Shown: positions 8,077-19,507, counted from the stretch's first letter. The stretch is DNA of 64,000 bases from CADEEN01 sp963738425 (GCA_963738425.1 CAVTWT010000040.1:66761-130760); one strand, 5' to 3'. Notes: generated by a model not told the origin, from the letters alone. Translations and numbers: made by a program.

Positions 8077-8169
8077 TGGCGGAGTCGGAGGGATTCGAAC
8101 CCTCGATGCAGGTTTTGCCCACATACTCCCTTAGCAGGGGAGCACCTTCGGCCACTCGGTCACGACTCC
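8077..8169 (-). tRNA. tRNA-Ser (anticodon GCT)
   Basis: The minus-strand sequence starts GGAGTCGTG and ends in the pairing CGACTCC plus discriminator G and an encoded CCA. It has the long variable arm expected of a class II tRNA (93 bases including CCA). The anticodon loop reads CTGCTAA around GCT, so it decodes AGC and AGU serine codons. The T arm GGTTCGAATCC is canonical. It stands alone between lysC, which is also on the minus strand downstream in coordinates, and the SDR remnant, and it has its own terminator. Confidence 0.95.
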
Positions 8170-8206
8170 AAAGTGCGCGGATTCTAGCGCGCCAGGAACT
8201 GTCGCT

Positions 8207-9481
8207 TCAGACCTTGGCCGGCTCGCCGTCGAGGTCGAACGCGCGGTGCAGCGAGCGCACCGCCAGCTCCATGTACTTCTCGTCGATGACGACGCTGGTC
8301 TTGATCTCGCTCGTCGAGATCATCTGGATGTTGATGCCCTCCTCGCTCAGCGTGCGGAACATCGTGGCCGCCACGCCGACATGGCTCTTCATGCCGATGC
8401 CGACGATCGAGACCTTGCAGATGCGCGCATCGCCGGTGACCTCGCGAGCGCCGGTGGCTGGCGCGATCTGCGTCTTCAGCAGATCGAGTGTGCGCTGGTA
8501 GTCGTTGCGGTGCACGGTGAACGAGAAGTCGGTCTTGCCGTCGTGCGAGACGTTCTGGATGATCACGTCGACGTCGATATTGGCCTCGGCCACCGGACCC
8601 AGGATGCGGTAGGCCACGCCCGGCTTGTCGGGCACGCCCAGGATCGTGACCTTGGCTTCGTCGCGGTTGAAGGCAATGCCCGAGACAATGGCTTGTTCCA
8701 TCTTTGCGTCTTCCTCGAAAGTGATCAGGGTGCCGGAAGCGGCCTCTTCGTCGATCGGGATGTCCCAGTCGGTGAAGGACGACAGCACGCGCAGCTTGAC
8801 GCGGTACTTGCCAGCGAACTCGACCGAGCGAATCTGCAGCACCTTGCTGCCCAGGCTCGCCATCTCGAGCATTTCCTCGAAGCTGATGGTTGCCAGGCGC
8901 CGTGCCTCAGGTACGACCCGCGGGTCGGTGGTGTAGACACCATCGACGTCGGTATAGATCAGGCACTCCGCCGCCTTCATCGCCGCGGCCACCGCGACGG
9001 CCGAGGTATCGCTGCCGCCGCGGCCCAGCGTGGTGATGTTGCCGCTGTCGTCCACGCCCTGGAAGCCGGTGATGACGACCACCTTGCCGGCATCGAGATC
9101 GGCGCGCACGCGCACGTCGTCGATCTGCTGGATGCGCGCCTTGGTGAAGGACGAGTCGGTGGCGATCGGCAACTGCCAGCCGGCGTAGCTCACCGCTTGC
9201 AGGCCTTCGGCTTGCAGCGCGATCGACAGCAGGCCGACGGAGACCTGCTCGCCGGTGGCGGCAATGGCATCCAACTCGCGCATCACTGAGGGCGTGACCT
9301 GCTGCGGTTGCAGTTCCTTGGCCAGACCGAGCAGGCGGTTGGTCTCGCCGCTCATCGCCGACGGCACGACGATCATCTGGTGCCCTGCCCTGGCCCATTT
9401 GGCGACACGCTTGGCGACGTTGCGGATGCGTTCGGTCGACCCCATCGAGGTGCCGCCGTACTTGTGAACGATCAATGACAT
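8207..9481 (-). CDS. lysC: Aspartate kinase
   Basis: This 424-residue monofunctional aspartokinase phosphorylates L-aspartate, the first step to lysine, threonine, methionine and diaminopimelate. The N-terminal kinase signature KYGGTSMGS is at residues 6-14. The C-terminal 150 residues contain the two ACT domains that give feedback control, with the segment ISTSEIKTSVVI near residue 390. The ATG at 9481 is chosen because the open frame upstream is not protein-like. Its length is typical of the betaproteobacterial LysC that also encodes a separate beta subunit from an internal start; I did not pick out that start. tRNA-Ser follows 37 bases downstream. Confidence 0.95.
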   Translation of the reverse strand: MSLIVHKYGGTSMGSTERIRNVAKRVAKWARAGHQMIVVPSAMSGETNRLLGLAKELQPQQVTPSVMRELDAIAATGEQVSVGLLSIALQAEGLQAVSYAGWQLPIATDSSFTKARIQQIDDVRVRADLDAGKVVVITGFQGVDDSGNITTLGRGGSDTSAVAVAAAMKAAECLIYTDVDGVYTTDPRVVPEARRLATISFEEMLEMASLGSKVLQIRSVEFAGKYRVKLRVLSSFTDWDIPIDEEAASGTLITFEEDAKMEQAIVSGIAFNRDEAKVTILGVPDKPGVAYRILGPVAEANIDVDVIIQNVSHDGKTDFSFTVHRNDYQRTLDLLKTQIAPATGAREVTGDARICKVSIVGIGMKSHVGVAATMFRTLSEEGINIQMISTSEIKTSVVIDEKYMELAVRSLHRAFDLDGEPAKV

Positions 9482-9509
9482 GGTGCTTGATTTGTGTGAG
9501 CCGGAGATT

Positions 9510-10796
9510 TTATCGGCTCGTCTCCCAGGACAAGCTGACGCGCGGCTGGCCGGGTGTGGCGAGTGCGCGTGCGTCGGTGCCCAGGCCGGGAACGAACAGC
9601 AACTGGCCCTCCGCTGAAACAAGCAGCGGCGCGTCGCGCGCCCAAGGTGGAATGCCCGCGGCCTGGTACTGCTTCTTCAGGCTGCGCGGCGGTGTGGCAG
9701 GGGCGCGCTGGAACTGCTGCGCGGCCTCGCGCGCACGCCACTGCGCGTTGCGCAGCAGGGCGAGTGGAAGGCCGTTGACCTTTGTGCGGCTGACGCGCAA
9801 AGACGCTCCAGTACCCGGCACATCGTGGGTGCCGGGACGTTGCACAGCCGCGACGCAGGGCCACTGCGGCTGTGCCGGTGGGTCAGGCCATGTGGCGGTC
9901 ACACGACCTCGGTAGCGCCGCAACTCGCCACCCTCTAAGGGCCAGCGCGCCGGCTTCGTGCCAGCCAGTTCGGACGCCAGACGATCGAGCAGTGCTTCGG
10001 GCACACCCTGCTGGGCGCGCAATGCCAGCCAGGCGCGCAGGCACTCGCGCTGGCGAACAACAGAAAGGTGCTGCCAGGGCTCGAGCAACAGCGCGTCGGC
10101 CTCGCAAACCATCGCCACGTCGGCCTGCGCCACTTCGCTGATCAACGCTCGGGCGCGGGCGGCGTGCCGCGCCGCGTCGGCCAGGGCTTGCTCGGCATCC
10201 GGGAATGCAGCGCGCAGCGTGGGCATCACTTCGAGACGCAAGCGGTTGCGTGCGAACCGCGGGTCGGCATTGCTGGCATCGTCGACGTAGCGGATGCGGT
10301 GCGTGCGCACATAGGCTTCGATCGCCTCGCGCGGCTGTTCGAGCCAGGGCCGCACCCAGGTGACGCCGTCGCGCAGGGCAACGGCTGGCATCGAGGCGAG
10401 GCCGGCAGCACCTGCGCCACGCAAGGCCTGCAACAGGAAAGTCTCGGCCTGGTCAGCACGGTGGTGCGCGAGGGCCACCACCGCACAGCCCGCATCGCGC
10501 GCCATCGAGGCCAACGCGGCGTAGCGACCTGCCCTCGCCCAAGCTTCTACGCTCTGGCCGCGCGCCGGTTGGCCCGACAAACGTTGCATCGCGAAGTGCA
10601 GCGGCAGCCCTTTGGCCGCCCAGCGCCTGCACGTCCGTTCGACCAGCGTTGCCCACTCGTCGGCCTGCGGCTGCAGACCGTGATGCACATGCAGCGCCCA
10701 GACTTCGACGCCCGTGGTCTGTGCCGCACGCGCCAGGCAATGCAGCAGCGCCATCGAATCGCGGCCGCCGCTGACGGCCACCGCGACCGAATTCAT
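9510..10796 (-). CDS. tilS: tRNA(Ile)-lysidine synthetase
   Basis: TilS (428 residues) converts the wobble cytidine of the CAU-anticodon tRNA-Ile to lysidine, using ATP and lysine. The PP-loop SGGRDS is at residues 9-14; many homologues have SGGxDS with a different fourth residue. The ATP-pyrophosphatase domain fills the first half, and the substrate-binding C-terminal domain ends in LFVPGLGTDARA. It is transcribed after accA, with 100 bases of repeat-like sequence between them, and is followed 28 bases later by lysC. The accA-tilS-lysC order is commonly seen in Burkholderiales. Confidence 0.92.
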   Translation of the reverse strand: MNSVAVAVSGGRDSMALLHCLARAAQTTGVEVWALHVHHGLQPQADEWATLVERTCRRWAAKGLPLHFAMQRLSGQPARGQSVEAWARAGRYAALASMARDAGCAVVALAHHRADQAETFLLQALRGAGAAGLASMPAVALRDGVTWVRPWLEQPREAIEAYVRTHRIRYVDDASNADPRFARNRLRLEVMPTLRAAFPDAEQALADAARHAARARALISEVAQADVAMVCEADALLLEPWQHLSVVRQRECLRAWLALRAQQGVPEALLDRLASELAGTKPARWPLEGGELRRYRGRVTATWPDPPAQPQWPCVAAVQRPGTHDVPGTGASLRVSRTKVNGLPLALLRNAQWRAREAAQQFQRAPATPPRSLKKQYQAAGIPPWARDAPLLVSAEGQLLFVPGLGTDARALATPGQPRVSLSWETSR

Positions 10797-10798
10797 CT

Positions 10799-10890
10799 GG
10801 CCCCCAAGGCGCTCCGCGCCGTCCCCCAGGGGACCGAGAGGGCCCCTTCGCGGCCCTTGGGTCGCGAGCGCCTAGGGCGCGGCCCGTCAG
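10799..10890. repeat. GC-rich intergenic repeat-like element between accA and tilS
   Basis: This gap is made of short G/C-run motifs, including AGGGGACC, GGCGCTCCGCGCC and CGCGGCCCTTGGG, with several short self-complementary pieces. Blocks of this composition recur at gene ends in Comamonadaceae-like genomes. A related block sits at 16685-16752 in this window. It has no coding sense in any frame. Function is unknown; it may be an exported-hairpin mRNA end or a REP-like element. Confidence 0.4.
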
Positions 10891-10896
10891 CGCTCC

Positions 10897-11868
10897 TCAT
10901 TTCTCTTTCGTGTCGGAGAAGCGGCCGTAAGACTGCAGGCGGTCGTAACGGCGGTCGAGCAGCTCCTTGACCTTGAGGTCCGTCACTTGCCGCAGCGCGT
11001 CGCCGAGCGCGCGCTTGAGCGCGGCGCTCATCGCCTTCGAGTCGCGGTGTGCGCCGCCGACGGGCTCGCTGACGATCTTGTCGATCAGGCCCAGCGCTTT
11101 CAGCCGGTGCGCCGTGATGCCCAGGGCCTCGGCCGCTTCGGGCGCGCGCTCGGCGGTTTTCCACAGGATGGACGCACAGCCCTCGGGCGAAATCACCGAG
11201 TACACCGAGTACTGCAGCATCAGCACCTGGTCGCCGACAGACAACGCCAGCGCACCCCCCGAGCCGCCCTCGCCGATGATGGTGACGATGATCGGCACTT
11301 CGAGTTGCGCCATCTCGAAGATGTTGTGGCCGATGGCCTCGCTCTGGCCGCGCTCTTCGGCGCCGATGCCGGGATACGCGCCGGGGGTATCGACAAACGT
11401 GAACAGCGGCAGCTTGAATTTCTGCGCCACGCGCATCAGGCGCAGCGCCTTGCGGTAACCCTCGGGGCGGCTCATGCCGAAGTTGCGCGCCGCGCGCTCC
11501 TTCGTGTCGCGGCCCTTCTGGTGGCCGATGACCATGCAGGCCTGGCCGTTGAAGCGCGCCAGGCCGCCAATGATCGACAGGTCGTCGGCGAAGGCGCGGT
11601 CGCCGTGCAGCTCGTGAAAGTCGGTGAACAGGTCGCCGATGTAGTCGAGCGTGTACGGCCGCTGCGGATGGCGCGCGATCTGCGTCACCTGCCACGGCGT
11701 CAGGCGACTGTAGATTTCCTTGGTGAGCTGCTGGCTCTTTTCATCGAGGCGGCCGATCTCTTCGGAGATGTCGACAGCGGACTCGTTCTGCACATAGCGC
11801 AGTTCTTCGATCTTGGCGTCGAGCTCGGCGATCGGCTGTTCAAACTCGAGGAAGTGTCGTTTGCTCAT
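10897..11868 (-). CDS. accA: Acetyl-CoA carboxylase carboxyltransferase subunit alpha
   Basis: AccA (323 residues) forms the carboxyltransferase with AccD and moves the carboxyl group from carboxybiotin to acetyl-CoA, giving malonyl-CoA for fatty acid synthesis. The N-terminus FLEFEQPIAELDAKIEEL is the standard start. The segment GEGGSGGALALSVGD and the SPEGCASILWK motif near residue 225 mark the acyl-CoA site. The ATG at 11868 is chosen; the in-frame upstream extension is not conserved-looking. It follows the AlkA-type gene by only five bases, so it is probably co-transcribed with cysS and the glycosylase. Confidence 0.95.
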   Translation of the reverse strand: MSKRHFLEFEQPIAELDAKIEELRYVQNESAVDISEEIGRLDEKSQQLTKEIYSRLTPWQVTQIARHPQRPYTLDYIGDLFTDFHELHGDRAFADDLSIIGGLARFNGQACMVIGHQKGRDTKERAARNFGMSRPEGYRKALRLMRVAQKFKLPLFTFVDTPGAYPGIGAEERGQSEAIGHNIFEMAQLEVPIIVTIIGEGGSGGALALSVGDQVLMLQYSVYSVISPEGCASILWKTAERAPEAAEALGITAHRLKALGLIDKIVSEPVGGAHRDSKAMSAALKRALGDALRQVTDLKVKELLDRRYDRLQSYGRFSDTKEK

Positions 11869-11873
11869 GGTGT

Positions 11874-12524
11874 TCAGTACTCCACTGGCAACGGATCGAG
11901 ACTGCGCCAGATATACCACGTGGCGACGGAGCGGTACGGCGCCCAGGCATCGCCGACTTCGCGTGCCTCGACGCGCGTCACCGGCTCGCCGCTGAAGTAG
12001 TTGACGCTGATGCCTTTGATCAGGCCCAGGTCATCGACCGGCAGCACGTTGGGCCGCATCAGGTGAAAAATCAGGAACATCTCGGCCGTCCAGCGGCCGA
12101 TGCCGCGGATGGCGACCAGCTCTTCGATGATGGCCTCGTCGTCCATCTGCTGCCACTGGCGCACATGGACCGTGCCTTCGCTGAAGTGCTCGGCGAGGTC
12201 TTTGAGGTACTCCACCTTGCGGGCTGACAACCCGGCGCCGCGCATGCTGTCGGTCTTGAGTTTCAACACATCGGCTGGCGGCAGCTTGGTGGTGGAGCCA
12301 TCGACCAGCTGCGCGAAGCGGTCCCACACCGATTGCGCGGCCTTGACCGAGATCTGCTGACCGACGATCGACCGCGCCAGCGTGGTGAATGCATCGCCGC
12401 GGCTCTGCAGACGTGCCTCCCCGAAGCGCGGGATCAGCTTCTTCATCACGCGGTCGCGGCGGGCGAGGTGTTTGCAGGCCTCGTCCCAGTAGGACGGTGT
12501 GACTTCAGCCGGGGCTTTGACCAT
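11874..12524 (-). CDS. DNA-3-methyladenine glycosylase II family (HhH-GPD)
   Basis: This 216-residue base-excision glycosylase of the AlkA/HhH-GPD superfamily removes alkylated purines from DNA. The hairpin and its following helix are seen as IRGIGRWTAEMFLIF around residue 138. The catalytic aspartate follows in LPVDDLGLIKG, near residue 160. The N-terminal AlkA domain is absent, as in the short form common in betaproteobacteria. It lies between cysS (one base away) and accA (five bases away) on the same strand, so the three genes form a tight unit. Confidence 0.88.
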   Translation of the reverse strand: MVKAPAEVTPSYWDEACKHLARRDRVMKKLIPRFGEARLQSRGDAFTTLARSIVGQQISVKAAQSVWDRFAQLVDGSTTKLPPADVLKLKTDSMRGAGLSARKVEYLKDLAEHFSEGTVHVRQWQQMDDEAIIEELVAIRGIGRWTAEMFLIFHLMRPNVLPVDDLGLIKGISVNYFSGEPVTRVEAREVGDAWAPYRSVATWYIWRSLDPLPVEY

Positions 12525-12525
12525 C

Positions 12526-13893
12526 TCAGGCTTTCACCCAGGTGGTGCCTTGCGCCGAGTCCTTCAACTCGATGCCCTGTGCCGCCAGGTCCTTGCGGAT
12601 GCGATCGGCCTCGGCGTAATTCTTGGCGGCCTTGGCGGCGTTGCGCGCGGCGATCGCAGCGTCGATTGCCGTTGCGTCAAGCCCGCCCTGCATGTACGCC
12701 TGCGGTGCCTGCTGCAGCACACCGAGTACGCCACCGAGATGACGCAGCAGCGCGGCGGTATCGGGCGAGGCTGTGCGGTTCAACTCGTTGGCCAGCTCGA
12801 ACATCACTGCCAGGGCCACGGGGGTGTTGAAGTCTTCGTTCATCGCCGCGCGGAAGGCAGCAGCCTGTGGTTGCGACCAGTCGAGCGGCGCGTTCGATGG
12901 CGTCACGCTGCCGAGCGCGGTGTAGAGCCTGCGCAGCGCCGTGCGCGCGTCTTCGAGGTGGGCATCGCTGAAGTTGAACGGGCTGCGGTACTGCGTGCGC
13001 AGCATGAAGAAGCGCAGCGTCTCGCCGTCGAACTTGGCCAGCACGTCGCGGATGGTGAAGAAGTTGCCCAGTGACTTGGACATCTTCTCGTTGTCGACAT
13101 TCAGGAAGCCGTTGTGCAGCCAGTAGCGCGCAAAGGTTCCACCACTGGCGCCTTCGCTCTGAGCGATCTCGTTCTCGTGGTGCGGGAAGATCAGGTCCAT
13201 GCCGCCGCCATGGATGTCGAACGGCTCGCCAAGCAGCGCCGCGCTCATCGCCGAGCATTCGATGTGCCAGCCCGGCCGGCCGGGGCCGTAGGCGCTGGGG
13301 TACTTGGCGTCGTCGGGTTCGCTCGGCTTGGCCGACTTCCACATCACGAAGTCGAGCGGGTCGTTCTTGCCGTCGAGCACGGCCACACGCTCGCCGGCAC
13401 GCAGCTCATCGAGGCTCTTGCCGGAGAGCTTTCCGTAGCCCGCCAGTTTGCGCACAGCGAAGTTGACGTCGCCGTTGGGCGCCTGGTAGGCCAGGCCTCT
13501 GTCGCGCAGCGTGTCGATCAGGCCGATCATCTGCGGCACGTACTCCGTGGCCCGCGGCTCGTGCGTGGGCTTCTGGATGCCGACCGCATCCAGATCCTGG
13601 TGCATCGCGCTAATCATCTCGTCGGTGAGCGCGCGGATCGTGATGCCACGTTCGAGCGCACGCTTGATGATCTTGTCGTCGATGTCGGTGATGTTGCGCA
13701 CATAGGTCACGTCGTAACCGGTCGCACGCAGCCAGCGCTGCACGACATCGAAGGCCATCATCATGCGCAGGTGGCCCATGTGGCACAGGTCGTAGACCGT
13801 GATGCCGCACACGTACAGGCCCACCTTGCCCGAACGGATCGGGCGGAACTCCTCCAGAGAGCGCGTCAGTGTGTTGTGGAGTCTCAGCGTCAT
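12526..13893 (-). CDS. cysS: Cysteinyl-tRNA synthetase
   Basis: CysRS (455 residues) charges tRNA-Cys. The class I HIGH motif appears as HMGH near residue 40 and the KMSKS loop as KMSKSLGN near residue 272. The zinc-binding Cys of VCGITVYD and the HHENEIAQSEG motif are present. I use the ATG at 13893; one four residues earlier at 13905 is possible. It is the first gene of the cysS, glycosylase, accA unit and is divergent from the periplasmic cyclophilin gene, with about 110 bases between the two starts for both promoters. Confidence 0.95.
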   Translation of the reverse strand: MTLRLHNTLTRSLEEFRPIRSGKVGLYVCGITVYDLCHMGHLRMMMAFDVVQRWLRATGYDVTYVRNITDIDDKIIKRALERGITIRALTDEMISAMHQDLDAVGIQKPTHEPRATEYVPQMIGLIDTLRDRGLAYQAPNGDVNFAVRKLAGYGKLSGKSLDELRAGERVAVLDGKNDPLDFVMWKSAKPSEPDDAKYPSAYGPGRPGWHIECSAMSAALLGEPFDIHGGGMDLIFPHHENEIAQSEGASGGTFARYWLHNGFLNVDNEKMSKSLGNFFTIRDVLAKFDGETLRFFMLRTQYRSPFNFSDAHLEDARTALRRLYTALGSVTPSNAPLDWSQPQAAAFRAAMNEDFNTPVALAVMFELANELNRTASPDTAALLRHLGGVLGVLQQAPQAYMQGGLDATAIDAAIAARNAAKAAKNYAEADRIRKDLAAQGIELKDSAQGTTWVKA

Positions 13894-14006
13894 CGGTCGA
13901 TACAAAGAAAGCGGCCTCGATGCCGCTGGGTGCTGCGAGGCCGCTCGATAGAATGCGCAAAATCAGTATAGCGGGCGCGCCCAGTGTGCCCAGGAGCAGA
14001 CAACCC

Positions 14007-14576
14007 ATGAAAACCCGCCTTGTCGCAGTGCTCGCCAGTGCAGTGACGTGCGCCTTGATCAGCGCGCCCGTTTGGGCGCAACAGAAGGTGAAACTGGCCA
14101 CCAGCCTGGGCGACATCGTCATCGAACTCGATGCCGCAAAGGCGCCGAAGTCGGCCGACAACTTCATCCAGTACGTCAAGGCCGGCCATTACGACGGCAC
14201 GATCTTCCACCGCGTGATCGAAGACTTCATGATCCAGGGCGGCGGCATGAAGCCCGACATGAAGGAGAAGCCGGTGCGCGCGCCGATCCCGCTCGAGTCG
14301 CGCACCGGCCTGTCCAACACGCGCGGCACGGTCTCGATGGCGCGCACGATGGACCCGAACTCGGCCACCGCGCAGTTCTTCATCAACGTCAAGGACAACC
14401 CTTTCCTCGACCAACCCAATTCGCGCGACGGCAACGGCTACGCGGTGTTCGGCAAAGTCGTCTCCGGCATGGACGTGATCGACAAGATCCGCGCCGTGCC
14501 CGTCGGCGACAAGGGCGGACACCAGAATGTGCCGGCAACGCCAGTCCTGATCAAAAAAGCATCCTTGGAGAAATGA
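14007..14576 (+). CDS. ppiA: Periplasmic cyclophilin-type peptidyl-prolyl isomerase
   Basis: This 189-residue cyclophilin has a signal peptide (residues 1-24, ending PVWAQ), so it acts on protein folding in the periplasm. The core motifs FHRVIEDFMIQGGG and NSATAQFFINVKDN carry the catalytic Arg and the substrate loop. The ATG at 14007 is preceded by CAGGAG, and this start is the one that yields the signal peptide. The next gene is a second, signal-less cyclophilin one base further on. The pair appears to be a tandem duplication whose products were split between two compartments. Confidence 0.92.
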   Translation: MKTRLVAVLASAVTCALISAPVWAQQKVKLATSLGDIVIELDAAKAPKSADNFIQYVKAGHYDGTIFHRVIEDFMIQGGGMKPDMKEKPVRAPIPLESRTGLSNTRGTVSMARTMDPNSATAQFFINVKDNPFLDQPNSRDGNGYAVFGKVVSGMDVIDKIRAVPVGDKGGHQNVPATPVLIKKASLEK

Positions 14577-14577
14577 G

Positions 14578-15081
14578 ATGACGAAGACGGTTGAAATGGT
14601 CACCAGCGCAGGCACGATGCGCATCGAACTCGACGACACGAAGGCGCCCGCGTCGGTGGCCAATTTTCTGGCCTATGCGGCCAAGGGCCACTACGCCGAC
14701 ACGGTGTTCCACCGGGTGATCAAGGGCTTCATGGTTCAGGGCGGCGGCTTTGCGGTCGGCATGACGCAGAAGCCCACCGATGCGCCGATCGCCAACGAAG
14801 CCAACAACGGCGTCAAGAACACGAAGTACACGCTGGCGATGGCACGCACCAGCGTGCCGCACTCGGCGACGGCGCAGTTCTTCATCAATACCAAGGACAA
14901 CGGCTTTCTCGATCACACGAGCGAGTCGGCGCAAGGCTGGGGCTATGCCGTCTTCGGCCGCGTCGTCAGCGGCACCGAGGTGGTCGATGCCATCGAGCGC
15001 GTGCGCACCGGCCGCAAGGGTATGCACGACGACGTGCCGGTGGAAGACGTCGTGATCCAGAGCGTCACACTCGTCAGCTAG
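14578..15081 (+). CDS. ppiB: Cytoplasmic cyclophilin-type peptidyl-prolyl isomerase
   Basis: This 167-residue PpiB-type cyclophilin has no signal peptide, so it catalyses proline isomerisation in the cytoplasm. FHRVIKGFMVQGGG and HSATAQFFINTKDN repeat the motifs of the preceding gene. A GGAG site lies at the end of ppiA, just before the ATG. It is followed six bases later by lpxH. The ppiA-ppiB-lpxH series is frequent in Burkholderiales and is probably one operon. Confidence 0.94.
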   Translation: MTKTVEMVTSAGTMRIELDDTKAPASVANFLAYAAKGHYADTVFHRVIKGFMVQGGGFAVGMTQKPTDAPIANEANNGVKNTKYTLAMARTSVPHSATAQFFINTKDNGFLDHTSESAQGWGYAVFGRVVSGTEVVDAIERVRTGRKGMHDDVPVEDVVIQSVTLVS

Positions 15082-15087
15082 CGCGGC

Positions 15088-15897
15088 ATGTCCACGGGAC
15101 CGGGCCTGCGGGCGCTGGCCAATGTCTACGAGTGCCAGGCGGAGCCGGTGTGGCACAGCATCGAATTCCTTTCTGACCTGCATTTGAGCGACGCCACGCC
15201 TCGCACCTTCGAGGCCTGGGCGCACTACCTTCGCAGCACGCAGGCTGATGCGGTGTTCATCCTCGGCGACCTGTTCGAGGTCTGGTTCGGTGATGACGCG
15301 CGCGCGATTGGCGGCTTTGCACAGCGCGCCGCCGACGTGTTGCAGGAGGCGGCGTCGCTGCGGCCCGTGAGCTTCATGGCCGGCAACCGCGATTTCCTGG
15401 TCGGCGCAGCGATGCTGCGCGATTGCGGTGTGGTCGCGCTGCCGGACCCGACCGTGCTCGATGCCTGGGGCCAGCGCGTGCTGCTGACGCATGGCGACGA
15501 GCTCTGTTTGGCCGACAGCGCATACCAACAGTTCCGCCGCGACGTGCGCAGCGACACGTGGCGGCGGGCCTTCCTGGCGAAGCCGCTGGCCGAACGCGAG
15601 CAGATCGCTCGCAGCATGCGCGATGCGAGCGAGACCGCCAAACGGGTCAAATTCGGCGCCAAGCCCGTCGCCGATTGGGCCGACGTGGACGCGGCGGCGG
15701 CGGTGTCCTGGATGCACGCGGCCGGCAGCCGCACGCTGATCCACGGCCATACGCACCGTCCGGGCAGCGACACGCTGGCGCCGGGATACGTGCGCCACGT
15801 CCTCAGCGACTGGGATGTCGATGCCACGCCCCACCGCGCAGAAGTGCTGCGGTTGACGCGCGATGGCCTCAGCCGCGTTGACCTGCTGATGGTTTGA
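15088..15897 (+). CDS. lpxH: UDP-2,3-diacylglucosamine hydrolase
   Basis: LpxH (269 residues) cleaves UDP-2,3-diacylglucosamine to lipid X and UMP in lipid A synthesis, at the inner face of the membrane. The metallophosphoesterase ligands are all visible: SDLHLSD near residue 30, GDLFEVWFGDD near residue 60, GNRDFL, HGDELC and HGHTHRPG. About 15 residues precede the usual beginning, so a start further in is possible. Its stop overlaps the next gene by four bases. A second, different member of this superfamily lies at 20282-21169. Confidence 0.92.
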   Translation: MSTGPGLRALANVYECQAEPVWHSIEFLSDLHLSDATPRTFEAWAHYLRSTQADAVFILGDLFEVWFGDDARAIGGFAQRAADVLQEAASLRPVSFMAGNRDFLVGAAMLRDCGVVALPDPTVLDAWGQRVLLTHGDELCLADSAYQQFRRDVRSDTWRRAFLAKPLAEREQIARSMRDASETAKRVKFGAKPVADWADVDAAAAVSWMHAAGSRTLIHGHTHRPGSDTLAPGYVRHVLSDWDVDATPHRAEVLRLTRDGLSRVDLLMV

Positions 15898-16682
15898 TGG
15901 TGGGTTGGCTGCAAGCGCTGCGAAGGCGCCGCGAAACGCGGGTGCTGCGACGCCGCGCGATTGCCGACACGCTGTGGCAGGCGTGCGTGGCTGATCTGCC
16001 TTTCATCGCAGCCCGTCCGCCCGAACAACAGGCACGCCTGCGGCGCATGGCCAGCCTGTTTCTCGACCGCAAGGAATTCAGCGGCGCGCAGGGTTTCGTC
16101 GTTACCGACCGCATCGCGCTCGCGGTGGCCGTGCAAGCCTGCCTGCCGGTGCTCGAACTGGGCCTCGATCACTACGACAATTTTGTCGGCATCGTCATGC
16201 ATTCCGACGCCGTGAGAGCAGCGCGCGAGGTCATGGACGACCACGGCATCGTGCATGCCTACGACGAAGAACTGGCCGGTGAGGCCATGGAAGGCGGCCC
16301 GTTGATGCTGTCGTGGGCCGACGTCATGCCTGGCCCGGCGGCGGCCGGCGCGCCCGGCACGGCTTACAACGTCGTCATCCACGAGTTTGCGCATGTGCTC
16401 GACTTGCGCGATGGCCAGGCCGACGGCATCCCGGTACTGGCCAGCAACGCCCAGCGGCGGGCCTGGAACGAGGTTCTGATGGTCGAGTACGACCGCTTTT
16501 GCGAGCGTGTCGTTTGTGGCTACGAAACCGCGCTCGACCCGTATGCCGCCGAAGCGCCGGACGAGTTCTTTGCCGTGGTTTCGGAGGCGTTTTTCGTGAC
16601 GCCGCGCGAGTTGAAAGAAGAACAGCCGGCGATGTACCGGCTGCTGGCTTCTTTCTACAAGCAGGACCCCGCTCTGTACTGA
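15894..16682 (+). CDS. MtfA-type zinc-dependent peptidase
   Basis: This 262-residue protein of the MtfA/glucose-regulated metallopeptidase family has the zinc-binding HExxH motif as VIHEFAHVLDLRDG, near residue 165. A downstream glutamate region (EAPDEFFAVVSEAFF) supplies the third ligand. In E. coli MtfA binds the repressor Mlc; whether that applies here is unknown. The start overlaps the lpxH stop (ATGA), so the two are translationally coupled. It ends the ppiA operon, converging on clpA. Confidence 0.85.
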   Translation: MMVGWLQALRRRRETRVLRRRAIADTLWQACVADLPFIAARPPEQQARLRRMASLFLDRKEFSGAQGFVVTDRIALAVAVQACLPVLELGLDHYDNFVGIVMHSDAVRAAREVMDDHGIVHAYDEELAGEAMEGGPLMLSWADVMPGPAAAGAPGTAYNVVIHEFAHVLDLRDGQADGIPVLASNAQRRAWNEVLMVEYDRFCERVVCGYETALDPYAAEAPDEFFAVVSEAFFVTPRELKEEQPAMYRLLASFYKQDPALY

Positions 16683-16684
16683 AG

Positions 16685-16750
16685 GCCCCTGGCTCGCCCT
16701 GCTCGCGTCCCCCGAGGGGAGTAGGCCGCTTGGGGCGGCCCGGCGCCGGC

Positions 16751-16752
<2 letters not shown>
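16685..16752. repeat. GC-rich repeat-like element between convergent genes
   Basis: This short gap between the stop of the MtfA-type gene and the stop of clpA is composed of CCCCGAGGGG, GCCGCTTGGGGCGGC and GGCGCCGGCC. All three are self-complementary. It resembles the element at 10799-10890. At a convergent gene junction it may act as a bidirectional mRNA 3'-end structure, but there is no T-run. Confidence 0.4.
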
Positions 16753-19056
<2,304 letters not shown>

Positions 19057-19060
<4 letters not shown>

Positions 19061-19413
19061 GCGGCCTCCAGGGTGCATTGCAGCGGGTGACCTGCCCGCT
19101 TGGCCGCAGCCTGCACCAGTTCAACTTTGGTTGCTGCGACGTCTTTGCTATAGACCCCGCAAATGGCACGGCCTTCATGGTGAATTTTCAACATGATTTG
19201 CGTGGCGGTATCCAGGTCGTGCAGAAAGTGTTCCTGCAACACCAGCACGACGAACTCCATCGGCGTGTAGTCGTCGTTGTGCATGACGACCTGATAGAGC
19301 TTCGGCGGCTCGACGCGCTGCTCTTGTTTCTCGGCAATGACCACGCCCTCGCCGTCGTCACGCCCCGGCAAAGCAGGGTTGACGGGCGGTGGGGGTGGTG
19401 TGGAACTGGCCAT
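19057..19413 (-). CDS. clpS: ATP-dependent Clp protease adaptor ClpS
   Basis: ClpS (118 residues) delivers N-degron substrates to ClpAP. The conserved core begins KLYQVVMHNDDYTPMEFVV near residue 47, with the NDD residues that recognise the substrate N-terminus. The first 45 residues are a Pro-rich, flexible tail. The start at 19413 is chosen because the codons above it are not protein-like. It is coupled to clpA through an ATGA overlap, and the pair diverges from the cold-shock gene. Confidence 0.93.
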
Positions 19414-19507
19414 TGACAGAATTTTAAGCTGCGGCAACTTGCGCGGCCGCAAGAGCAGATGGCACCTGCGCAGGGATTCTCAAGCCGGGCGTTTCATGGA
19501 CATCGAA

